From positions 558,001 through 622,000 of the forward strand of contig JAHQVT010000010.1 in the NCBI GenBank assembly GCA_019634165.1: a DNA stretch of 64,000 bases, read 5' to 3'. Source of the DNA: Rhodospirillales bacterium. GTDB taxonomy: Bacteria; Pseudomonadota; Alphaproteobacteria; Rhodospirillales; Thalassospiraceae. Under the pieces are notes generated by a model, which saw only the letters and a list, made by a program, of their open reading frames with translations, had not been told where the DNA came from and made no database searches. The position numbers and the translations under genes are program-made. Below, in pieces: positions 47,306-55,071 of this stretch; position 1 is the stretch's first letter, and every line of letters begins with the position of its first letter.

Positions 47306-47848
47306 ATGCAAAGTAACGCAATCGCACATTCGACGCCCCAGCCGTTCGAGATTACCAGCTCGTCGGATGGCATTTTACGTGTGGGTGATCATGAATTTCG
47401 GTGCGCCTTTGGAATCAATGGTATCACGGATGCCCAAACCAAGACTGAAGGCGACGGCAAAACGCCTGCAGGCCGTTGGCAGTTACGCTATGTCATGTAT
47501 CGCGCGGACCGTCGGACCTGTCCACGGACCAAACTGCCTGTCACAACGATATCGTTTTCCGATGGCTGGTGTGATGATCCCAACCATCCGGCTTATAACT
47601 GCCCGGTGCGACTACCCTTTAATGGCAGCCATGAAAAACTTTGGCGTGATGACCAACTCTATAACATCGTCATTGTTCTTGGTCACAACGACACGCCCCC
47701 CATTCCCGGCAAGGGGTCTGCGATCTTCATGCATATTGCCAAACCTGACTATAGCGGCACCGAAGGATGTGTCGCATTGGCGGAAAAAGACCTTGAGACC
47801 CTTTTGAGTTTGGCCCAGTACGAAACATACATCACCATCAATCAGTGA
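47306..47848 (+). CDS. YkuD-domain (L,D-transpeptidase-like) protein without signal peptide
   Basis: The 180-residue protein resembles the uncharacterised YkuD group with KTEGDGKTPAGRWQLRYVMYRADRR (as adjoining motifs), FSDGWCDDPNHPAYN, and the active-site region IFMHIAKPDYSGTEGCVAL, where the histidine and the SGTEGC cysteine fit the L,D-transpeptidase H/C pair. Secreted L,D-transpeptidases cross-link peptidoglycan. Here no signal peptide or membrane helix is visible, so location and substrate are unclear, which is usual for this subgroup. Its ATG follows the macro-domain stop with no gap, so the two are coupled. Confidence 0.82.
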   Translation: MQSNAIAHSTPQPFEITSSSDGILRVGDHEFRCAFGINGITDAQTKTEGDGKTPAGRWQLRYVMYRADRRTCPRTKLPVTTISFSDGWCDDPNHPAYNCPVRLPFNGSHEKLWRDDQLYNIVIVLGHNDTPPIPGKGSAIFMHIAKPDYSGTEGCVALAEKDLETLLSLAQYETYITINQ

Positions 47849-47917
47849 AATCATGCACTTGCCGTTTGGGCGGCGACACCCTAGGTTCAATTGCTAGGTC
47901 AATTCACAGGACAGGTC

Positions 47918-48892
47918 ATGATTGAAGACGATTATCTGTATAAGAAAGGTGGCATCGCGGGTTTTGGGTCGCGTCTGAAATCTATTTTCGGATCGGGCAA
48001 ATTCTGGGTGCGCAGTCTTGCCGTCATCGTCCTGATCGCTGTGATCTATTATCCAGCAGGTATGGCGCTGGTACATCGCATTGATGACAATCCCAATTTC
48101 GTCGGTAATTACCATGGCGGCAGCCACGCTGTTAGCACCGCTGCAGGCCTGATTGACCGTGAAGTCAACCAGAACCGCTGGACCGCAAACGATCCATTTT
48201 TCCTGCCAGGTGCTGCACTTGATAACATGCCGAATTTCCAAACCGGCATCATCTATGCACTGTCACGCTTCTCAATTGAATTATCTGATCAGATCGGCCG
48301 TACCCGTGGTTCCAGTCAGGTTGACCCGGACCTTGACGATGCCGCTGGTCTGTTGAAATTCCGTGGCGATAAATGGGTGTTTGACCCAAGTGTATCGCTT
48401 CTGCCCGGTGTTACTTCCGAACAGCAATACCGTCAGGCAATCAGATCGCTTGAAAACTATAACAAGCGCCTGACCAATGACGAGGCCGTGTTTGAACGTC
48501 GCGCCGACAATCTACAGGAAACTCTCAACCGGTTTGCCAATGATCTGGGTTCGGCATCCGCGCTGATTGATGACAAGGTCGATGATCCATCCCTTTTTGA
48601 TCGCACCGCAGATGATGTTTTCTATGCGACCAAAGGCCGTCTTTATGCCTATAGCCTGATCTTGCGTGATTTGGGGACCGATTTTGAGCAGATCATTAAC
48701 GAGCGCCAAGTTGCCCCTGCGTGGGCAGAAATGATTGGGTCCCTTCAATCGGCAGCCGCCCTTGATCCGCTGGTTGTTGTGAACGGCTCAGCCGATGGCA
48801 TTATTTTCCCCAACCATTTGGCAGGACTTGGTTTCTATCTTTTGCGTGCCCGTACCCAAATGCGTGAGATCAGCAGCATCCTCCAACGTTAA
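47918..48892 (+). CDS. DUF2333 family membrane-anchored protein
   Basis: The 324-residue product has a cytoplasmic N-terminus, one membrane helix (SLAVIVLIAVIYYPAGMALV, about residues 36-55) and a large periplasmic domain rich in acidic and polar residues that fits DUF2333, a family of unknown function found in proteobacteria. Conserved-looking stretches include HAVSTAAGLIDREVNQNRWTAN and AYSLILRDLG. The ATG at 47918 was chosen for AGGACAGG upstream; a TTG at 47891 is in frame. It stands alone between the YkuD and Nfu genes. Confidence 0.75.
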   Translation: MIEDDYLYKKGGIAGFGSRLKSIFGSGKFWVRSLAVIVLIAVIYYPAGMALVHRIDDNPNFVGNYHGGSHAVSTAAGLIDREVNQNRWTANDPFFLPGAALDNMPNFQTGIIYALSRFSIELSDQIGRTRGSSQVDPDLDDAAGLLKFRGDKWVFDPSVSLLPGVTSEQQYRQAIRSLENYNKRLTNDEAVFERRADNLQETLNRFANDLGSASALIDDKVDDPSLFDRTADDVFYATKGRLYAYSLILRDLGTDFEQIINERQVAPAWAEMIGSLQSAAALDPLVVVNGSADGIIFPNHLAGLGFYLLRARTQMREISSILQR

Positions 48893-49056
48893 CTGTCATT
48901 TTGATCACAGTTGTACCGCTCGGGAATACCTGACCCGCGCGCTGCGACTTGATCTTTTCTGTTTTTTGCCCCATTTAGGGCCTAACCAAATGAAATGCAG
49001 ATTGCTGAGCGGGCGCACATTCGCCCCGGCAATCAGAGTGAGAGGACGAACCGACC

Positions 49057-49626
49057 ATGTTCATTCAAACCGAGCCGACACCGAATCCGGCCACACTTAA
49101 ATTCCTGCCGGGCGAAGAAGTTATGGGCCGTCTTGGCACAGCCAACTTCGTCAAAGGCGATGAAGCTGTCAAATCACCGCTTGCGCGCAAGCTGTTTGAA
49201 GTGGATGGCATTGCAGGTGTTTTCCTTGGCGGCGATTTCATCACCATCACCAAGGACGACTCCAAAGACTGGCAAACCCTGAAACCGCAGATTTTGGGCG
49301 GGATCATGGAACATTACACCTCGGGTCAGCCGGTTCTCGATCAGAATTCCGATGCCGCCACCGGTGCAAGCACCGCCGCTGAAGGCGACGACGAGCTGGT
49401 AAGCCAGATCAAGGAGCTTCTTGATACCCGTGTGCGTCCCGCTGTTGCGCAAGATGGTGGGGATATCGTGTTCCATAAATTCGAAGACGGTGTGGTTTTC
49501 CTTGAAATGCACGGCGCATGTGCCGGTTGCCCAAGCAGCACCGCAACCCTGAAAATGGGCATCGAAAACATGCTGCGCTATTACGTACCTGAAGTTCAGT
49601 CCGTCGAACCGGTCATCGCTGACTGA
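49057..49626 (+). CDS. Nfu-type iron-sulfur cluster carrier protein
   Basis: The protein delivers 4Fe-4S clusters to target enzymes. The 189 residues contain an N-terminal Nfu domain (FIQTEPTPNPATLKFLPG, about 1-88) and a C-terminal NifU-like domain with the cluster-binding CAGC motif (HGACAGCPSSTATLKMG, about 150-166). The two-domain order matches eukaryotic NFU1 and the alphaproteobacterial form rather than E. coli NfuA. AGTGAGAGGACG precedes the ATG. A terminator follows. Confidence 0.93.
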   Translation: MFIQTEPTPNPATLKFLPGEEVMGRLGTANFVKGDEAVKSPLARKLFEVDGIAGVFLGGDFITITKDDSKDWQTLKPQILGGIMEHYTSGQPVLDQNSDAATGASTAAEGDDELVSQIKELLDTRVRPAVAQDGGDIVFHKFEDGVVFLEMHGACAGCPSSTATLKMGIENMLRYYVPEVQSVEPVIAD

Positions 49627-49652
49627 TCTTTCGAGTCGTTAAGAAATCTTAA

Positions 49653-49690
49653 GCCCGACGCAAACTTTTCTTTGCGTCGGGCGTTCTTAT
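49653..49690 (+). terminator. Rho-independent terminator after the Nfu gene
   Basis: A 12-bp perfect stem (GCCCGACGCAAA/TTTGCGTCGGGC) closes a 6-base loop and is followed by GTTCTTATTTT. Confidence 0.85.
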
Positions 49691-49822
49691 TTTATGCCAA
49701 ACGAGAAGGGTTCCCCAGCGTTTTCAACTTTTGGGGATATTGCCCGTTGCGATCCATGGCTGCGACAGGCATAGATAACCGCACTTGGGATGGACAGTGT
49801 TACTGATCCTGGAGAGAAAATA

Positions 49823-50821
49823 ATGAGTAGCGCAAAATCAGGAAATTACCGGAAAGTTGCGCTTGCTTCGATCTTCGGAGCAATCGGATTCCTGTATATT
49901 GGTATATTTTCCGGAATTGATGTTTCGCCTGCACCGGTTGGGTTCGGCAATGAACCCATCGTGGAGGATATGACAGATGGCGAAACTGCAACTGCGAAAA
50001 AGAAAAAGCCAACATTCCGACGCGGACCAGAGGTCGTCGCCCTTAACCAGTATTTTAAAAGCATCGGCTATAAACTGCACGATGTGAGCGAAGTGCCGCG
50101 CGTTTACATCAAGCGCGTTCCGAAGGGCCTTGGCGAACTGGCATCTGTACAAGAACGCAAAGCACTTTTCCTGCGTATTATGCTACCGCTGGCGATGCGG
50201 GTGAATGAAGAAATCGGTGCGCGCCGGGATCGCCTGATGGCAATCCAGGCCAAAGGTATCTCAGGCATCCCTGTGAACGCGAACGATCAGCAATGGGTTG
50301 ATCAACTCATGAAACGGTATCGTGTAACAGATGGCGGCATCACGGCCCTTCTCGAACGCATCGATCTTATTCCAACATCGTTGATCCTTGCCCAGTCTGC
50401 TGAAGAAAGCGGTTGGGGAACGTCACGCTTTGTCCGGGCGGGCAATGCGCTGTTTGGTCAATGGGCTTGGGGCGATGACGAAGGTATCGTTCCCAAAGGC
50501 CGTGAAGATGGCAAAACCCACGTGATCAAGGCATTTGGCAGCCTGATGGACAGTGTTCGTGCCTATGCACGCAACATCAATTCTCATCCCGCCTATCAAG
50601 ACTTGCGCGAACGCCGGGCAACGCTCCGTGTGGATGGCGATCTGATTAGCGGTTGGGAGTTGGCCGAAACTCTGACGAAATATTCAGAACGGGGTGAAGA
50701 ATATGTCGACAGCCTGCATGCAATCATGCGCGTCAATGGCCTGAACGAATTTGATGGTCTGAGCTTCGCTGCTGACGATATCCCGCCGCCGCCAAAGGTT
50801 CTGGCATCCTTGGAAGACTGA
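49823..50821 (+). CDS. Bax-like glucosaminidase-domain protein
   Basis: The 332-residue protein has an N-terminal membrane helix (about 14-35, VALASIFGAIGFLYIGIFSG), a basic proline-containing linker and a glucosaminidase domain (about 195-330) with ILAQSAEESGWGTSRFVR, GNALFGQWAW and SVRAYARNINSHPAYQDLRE. The domain is the one in E. coli Bax and relates to GH73 endo-beta-N-acetylglucosaminidases that cut the glycan strand of peptidoglycan; the ESGWGTS glutamate is the likely catalytic residue. The ATG at 49823 has GGAGAG upstream. Confidence 0.87.
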   Translation: MSSAKSGNYRKVALASIFGAIGFLYIGIFSGIDVSPAPVGFGNEPIVEDMTDGETATAKKKKPTFRRGPEVVALNQYFKSIGYKLHDVSEVPRVYIKRVPKGLGELASVQERKALFLRIMLPLAMRVNEEIGARRDRLMAIQAKGISGIPVNANDQQWVDQLMKRYRVTDGGITALLERIDLIPTSLILAQSAEESGWGTSRFVRAGNALFGQWAWGDDEGIVPKGREDGKTHVIKAFGSLMDSVRAYARNINSHPAYQDLRERRATLRVDGDLISGWELAETLTKYSERGEEYVDSLHAIMRVNGLNEFDGLSFAADDIPPPPKVLASLED

Positions 50822-50847
50822 TCAGGGGCGCTGAAACCAAATTAAAT

Positions 50848-50875
50848 AAAAGGGATCCGTTTGGATCCCTTTTTT
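50848..50875 (+). terminator. Bidirectional terminator after the glucosaminidase gene
   Basis: An 11-bp perfect stem (AAAAGGGATCC/GGATCCCTTTT) closes a 4-base loop, followed by TT. It lies between convergent genes and may serve both. Confidence 0.88.
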
Positions 50876-50911
50876 GTTGGTCGTTCGGGTAATCGGCAAA
50901 CCCAACCCGCC

Positions 50912-51373
50912 CTACTTTGAACCTTTACGATATATCCAGCCCTTTTCGGATTTCAGCAACCGGATTTCGTTTTCAATGACGCGTCGGTCACCGGGTTTAA
51001 AATCACCTTCCTTTAGTGCCAGCATCTTGGTTTTGACCAGATCAATTGCATCACTTACCGTATCGCCAACATCATCCATCGACCCCGCTGCCTTACCCCG
51101 TTCGGTTACATCATCGGCGAAATCCGATACCGTCCGGTCAAAAACAAGCTCATAGCTGACCATCACGATGACCTCGTCGTCATCTTCTGACATGCTGTTG
51201 GTTTTGGTCACATTTTCAACATGCCCAACCTTGGCATATGGGTCATCGCGAAACCGTTCGATCACGGCTGTGGTGATTTCATCGGCACTTGGACCACTGG
51301 CCTGTTCGTCTTCACAAGCCGCGAGAAACGGGAAAAACATAAAAACAGCAAGGAAGCGGGTCATCTGGCCCAT
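50912..51373 (-). CDS. Small hypothetical lipoprotein
   Basis: The 153-residue protein has a short signal (MTRFLAVFMFFPFL) and a lipobox LAAC with the cysteine near residue 20, so it is probably lipid-anchored. The mature part is acidic and polar, with an EDDDEVIVMVSYELVF strand region and a helical stretch. I do not recognise a family. It is convergent with the Bax-like gene and 247 bp from maeB; maeB has its own terminator, so this gene is likely expressed alone. Confidence 0.65.
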   Translation of the reverse strand: MGQMTRFLAVFMFFPFLAACEDEQASGPSADEITTAVIERFRDDPYAKVGHVENVTKTNSMSEDDDEVIVMVSYELVFDRTVSDFADDVTERGKAAGSMDDVGDTVSDAIDLVKTKMLALKEGDFKPGDRRVIENEIRLLKSEKGWIYRKGSK

Positions 51374-51562
51374 AAGATGTTTCCTAATCTTCTTGGTGAA
51401 ATGGCTGAACGTGCCTGCCTTATGACTAAATGATGTGGCAAAAATCGGGTCAAACGCAACAATTTATCATGCGAACGACCCGTCTTCTATCCTCCGCTTG
51501 GTCAATGGGCACAACTACCCTAAGCGTTCAGATTAAAATGACGCACAAAGTACATGCCACAA

Positions 51563-51599
51563 AAAATGGCGGAGATTGCCTGCGCATCTCCGCCATTTT
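51563..51599 (-). terminator. Rho-independent terminator after maeB
   Basis: A 14-bp perfect stem (AAAATGGCGGAGAT/ATCTCCGCCATTTT) closes a 9-base loop and is followed on the minus strand by further T residues, 22 bases past the stop. Confidence 0.9.
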
Positions 51600-51620
51600 C
51601 GATCATGCTAGTATCCGACC

Positions 51621-53888
51621 TTAGCCGTGCTCGGCCTCATGGGCTGCGAGGGCTGCAAGGTTGACCAGATCATTCACTGTTGCGCCCATCTGTGCGATTT
51701 GGGCTGGTTTCTCCAGACCAATCATCACCGGCCCAACCACCGTACCACCACCAAGCTTGTCCAAAAGCTTGGATGCCGTGGTTGCCGCGTGCAAAGCCGG
51801 CATAACCAGAACGTTGGCCGGGCCAGACAAACGACAGAACGGATAGAGCTTCAGAAGTTCGGTATCGAGTGCAACATCAACGGCCATATCGCCATCAAAC
51901 TCGAAATCAACGTCGCTGCGCTCCAAGATACCAACAGCTTCGCGAATACGGTCGGTGTCTTCGCTATACGGGTTACCAAAGGTCGAATGCGACACAAGGG
52001 CAACGCGCGGCTCATGACCAAGCTGGCGGGCTTTTTCGGCCGCCTGAATGGCGATCTCGGCAAGCTGTTCAGCATTTGGAAGGTTATGAACGCGGGTATC
52101 TGCAATAAATACCGTACGGCCCTTGGCGATCGCAATTGACAGCCCCATCGGGATTTCGCCTGACTTGGCGTCAATCACGCTGGCAATATCGGTAAAGCTG
52201 CGATTGAAGTTCCGGGTAAGGCCGGTAATCAAACCATCTGCATGCCCTTTTGCCACCATGAGGGATGCAAAAACGTTACGCTTCTGGTTCACCATGCGCT
52301 GACAATCGCGCCACAAATAGCCTTTGCGCTGCATGCGCTCATACATGAATTCTGCATATTCGGCATTGTGCTCGGACAAAGCTGCATTGCTGATTTCAAC
52401 GCCTTCAAGCGATTCAATACCAAGATTCTTGGCACTTTCATGAATGCGATCTTCACGACCGATCAGGATCGGCGTGCCATAGCCCGAATTGCGATAGGCA
52501 ACAGCAGCACGAATAACGGTTTCTTCTTCGCCCTCGGCAAAGGCGATCCGTTTCGGATGGGCGCGAACATAATCGGAAATTAGCTGCAAATGGGCTGCCG
52601 TTGGATCAAGGCGACCGCGGAGCTGGTGTTCGTATTCGTCCATATCAATAATCGGACGACGCGCAACACCGCTATCCATCGCGGCCTGGGCAACAGCCTT
52701 GGGAATGGCAATGATCAGACGCGGGTCAAACGGGGCTGGAATGATGTATTCCGGGCCATATTGCAAACGACGACCAGAATAGGCGGCAGCCACTTCATCG
52801 GGCACATCTTCACGGGCAAGAGATGCCACCGCATGGGCCGCTGCGATCTTCATTTCTTCGTTGATCGTTGATGCCTGAACATCAAGCGCACCACGGAAAA
52901 TATACGGGAAGCCCAACACATTATTGATCTGGTTCGGATAGTCAGAACGCCCGGTCGCACAAATCGCGTCATCGCGAATAGATGCAACTTCTTCAGGGCT
53001 AATTTCCGGGTCCGGATTGGCCATGGCGAAAATGATCGGCTTTTTGGCCATGCTTTTGACCATTGCGGTGGTCACTGCACCCTTGGCCGACAGACCAAAG
53101 AACGCATCGGCACCGGCCATCGCATCTTCAAGCGAACGGGCATCGGTTTCAGCGGCATGGGCGGATTTCCACTGGTTCATGCCGTCTTCGCGGCCCTTAT
53201 AGATCACACCGCGCGTATCGCACATAATAACGTTATCAGGCGATACACCCATGCTTTTAACCAGCTCACAGCAGGCAATCGCCGCCGCACCCGCACCGTT
53301 AATCACAAGCTTGATGTCTTTAAGCTTACGCCCTGTCAAATCGCACGCATTGATCAGGCCCGATGCGGCAATGATTGCCGTGCCATGCTGATCATCATGG
53401 AAAACCGGAATATCCATGATTTCGCGCAAGCGCTGTTCGATGATGAAGCATTCCGGTGCCTTGATGTCTTCAAGGTTGATGCCACCAAACGACGCGCCAA
53501 GAAAGCGCACGCAATTGACGAACTCGTCGACATCTTCGGTCGATACTTCAAGGTCAAACCCGTCAACATCGGCAAAACGTTTAAACAGAACCGCCTTGCC
53601 TTCCATCACCGGCTTGGACGCCAGTGCGCCAAGGTTACCAAGACCAAGAACAGCCGTACCGTTGGAAATAACCGCAACGATGTTGCCCTTTGACGTGTAG
53701 TCATAGGCAGTCGCCGGGTTCTTGGCGATTTCAAGACAAGGCACCGCAACACCCGGCGAATAAGCCAGGGAAAGATCGCGCTGTGTGGTCAGCGGCTTGG
53801 ATGCGGTGATTTCGATTTTGCCTGGGCGGCCGCTGGAATGAAACAGCAGTGCTTCGCGGTCACGAACCTTGATTTCTTTATCTGACAT
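51621..53888 (-). CDS. maeB: NADP-dependent malic enzyme, MaeB type
   Basis: MaeB decarboxylates malate to pyruvate and yields NADPH. The 755-residue protein has the malic domain (LSLAYSPGVAVPC, GLGNLGALASKPVMEGKAVL), the NAD(P)-binding domain (KLVINGAGAAAIACCELV) and a C-terminal phosphotransacetylase-like domain (from about residue 430, with VGPVMIGLEKPAQI near the end). That tail is regulatory in the E. coli enzyme. The ATG at 53888 (MSDKEIKV) gives the standard length; the frame extends 32 codons further. A cluster of TTGC/GCAA half-sites lies about 310 bp upstream. Confidence 0.95.
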   Translation of the reverse strand: MSDKEIKVRDREALLFHSSGRPGKIEITASKPLTTQRDLSLAYSPGVAVPCLEIAKNPATAYDYTSKGNIVAVISNGTAVLGLGNLGALASKPVMEGKAVLFKRFADVDGFDLEVSTEDVDEFVNCVRFLGASFGGINLEDIKAPECFIIEQRLREIMDIPVFHDDQHGTAIIAASGLINACDLTGRKLKDIKLVINGAGAAAIACCELVKSMGVSPDNVIMCDTRGVIYKGREDGMNQWKSAHAAETDARSLEDAMAGADAFFGLSAKGAVTTAMVKSMAKKPIIFAMANPDPEISPEEVASIRDDAICATGRSDYPNQINNVLGFPYIFRGALDVQASTINEEMKIAAAHAVASLAREDVPDEVAAAYSGRRLQYGPEYIIPAPFDPRLIIAIPKAVAQAAMDSGVARRPIIDMDEYEHQLRGRLDPTAAHLQLISDYVRAHPKRIAFAEGEEETVIRAAVAYRNSGYGTPILIGREDRIHESAKNLGIESLEGVEISNAALSEHNAEYAEFMYERMQRKGYLWRDCQRMVNQKRNVFASLMVAKGHADGLITGLTRNFNRSFTDIASVIDAKSGEIPMGLSIAIAKGRTVFIADTRVHNLPNAEQLAEIAIQAAEKARQLGHEPRVALVSHSTFGNPYSEDTDRIREAVGILERSDVDFEFDGDMAVDVALDTELLKLYPFCRLSGPANVLVMPALHAATTASKLLDKLGGGTVVGPVMIGLEKPAQIAQMGATVNDLVNLAALAAHEAEHG

Positions 53889-54384
53889 GATGTTTTCACT
53901 GACGCTTGCGTGGTGGGTGGAAAGCAATGTGTTCTTTAAGTGTAGTTTTCGAAATTCGACATGATATCGGTGTGGGACCGGCATGTCGGACCGCCCAATA
54001 AATCAGGCTTCGTGCTTCGGGTCAAAGGAGACGTTAACGGCAACCGCAAAATTACGTAGCGTTTTCCGTATGTTGCGATGCAGCAAGCGCCTAATCCAGG
54101 CCGACAACTGGTCGTTTAGATTTGCCAACATAGTTTGCCTCAATCGCCGATCAGGGCAAATCAATTGGGAAATAGGCGTGATTTTTCAGTGAAGTAATTG
54201 CGTCATTGCGCAAGTGAAAAGCAAATAGCAATTACGTTGCATCGCGCAAAGAGATCAGGGCGTTTCGCAATATTCCGGTCTCTTTCCACGATCCGAAAAA
54301 TAGGCAAAACCATGAAACGCACATCACCTGCCTCTTGATGACAAGGGTAAAGGCCATAGAACCGGCAGGTGACGTGCGCTCAGA
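53889..54384. other. Intergenic region upstream of maeB
   Basis: This interval of nearly 500 bp has no convincing gene. It contains an imperfect inverted repeat GCACATCACCTGCC/GGCAGGTGACGTGC (54319-54332 and 54364-54377, 12 of 14 paired), a clustered set of TTGC/GCAA half-sites (54198-54249), and presumably the maeB promoter nearer its start. Confidence 0.5.
54198..54249. promoter_or_regulatory. Cluster of TTGC/GCAA half-sites upstream of maeB
   Basis: Seven TTGC or GCAA tetramers fall in 52 bases. They include the palindrome TTGCGCAA (54206-54213) and an overlapping longer inverted repeat GTAATTGC/GCAATTAC (54194-54201 and 54228-54235). Such clustering suggests binding of one or more regulator dimers, perhaps of a carbon-metabolism regulator. 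No regulator is encoded next to it. Confidence 0.4.
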
Positions 54385-54885
54385 TTATTTTGGCGTATGT
54401 AGGTGAATGTTGGTTGCGCCATTTTTCTCAAGAATGGCTTTGGCAGTGGCTTCTGCCCCGGCATTCTTCGGATCAATCCGCACCCAAAGGATCACGGAAC
54501 CAGCATCCACCGCACGGGCAAAGTCATCGGTGTGCGGCGTTGATGTCACTTCATCAATGAACTCACGCAGGGCAACGGCACCGACCCCTGCCCCAACCGC
54601 AATTGCGGCTGGTGCGGTTGCCGCACCACCAAACAGGGCAATGGCCCCCGATGCCACAAGCGGCACCTCATATTTAACTTCACCCACCAAAGCCGTAAGC
54701 ACATCTGACCATGACCGACCGTCTGATCCGGCAACGTCAATGGATTCATGGGAACTAAGTACCGACAGATCCGTTCGGGCAAAACCGCTATCTCGCAACG
54801 CACGCACTGCTGCATCAAATTTGTCTTTGGTATCAAACAATCCGACCAGTTCAGGTGCCTGCGAAGTGGTTTGCTCTTCTGCCAT
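54385..54885 (-). CDS. Hypothetical protein with glycine/alanine-rich hydrophobic centre
   Basis: I do not recognise this 166-residue protein with certainty. The first 50 residues resemble the ferredoxin-like start of stress proteins that begin by naming a residue pair across subunits (LVGLFDTKDKFDAAVRALRD, then GFARTDLSVLS). A hydrophobic glycine/alanine run follows (about 78-103, ALFGGAATAPAAIAVGAGVG) and a C-terminal domain ends the protein. The layout recalls the glycine-zipper general-stress proteins. AAGGAGAGC precedes the ATG. A 22-bp perfect palindrome lies 38 bases upstream of the start. Confidence 0.65.
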   Translation of the reverse strand: MAEEQTTSQAPELVGLFDTKDKFDAAVRALRDSGFARTDLSVLSSHESIDVAGSDGRSWSDVLTALVGEVKYEVPLVASGAIALFGGAATAPAAIAVGAGVGAVALREFIDEVTSTPHTDDFARAVDAGSVILWVRIDPKNAGAEATAKAILEKNGATNIHLHTPK

Positions 54886-54922
54886 TTTGTGCTCTCCTTG
54901 GTGGCTGTTATTCAGGTCAAAA

Positions 54923-54944
54923 ATCAGCGATGATCATCGCTGAT
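54923..54944. promoter_or_regulatory. 22-bp perfect palindrome upstream of the hypothetical gene
   Basis: ATCAGCGATGA followed directly by TCATCGCTGAT is a perfect palindrome without a spacer. It lies between the divergent hypothetical gene and mutS, 38 bases from the former, where an operator would be expected. Confidence 0.5.
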
Positions 54945-55071
54945 CAAGTCCAGTTATACCTAGTATATATTTTACAGAAATTCAGGCGTTGCAATGGCAT
55001 AGATCAAGTTTTATCACCGGCCCTCTTTCCGCCTCTCGTCATTGCCTTCAGGGTTTGCTATCAAAGTCATC

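Noticed and set aside
53983..54192. A 69-residue plus-strand frame upstream of maeB
   Set aside because: No ribosome-binding site and no plausible sequence pattern.
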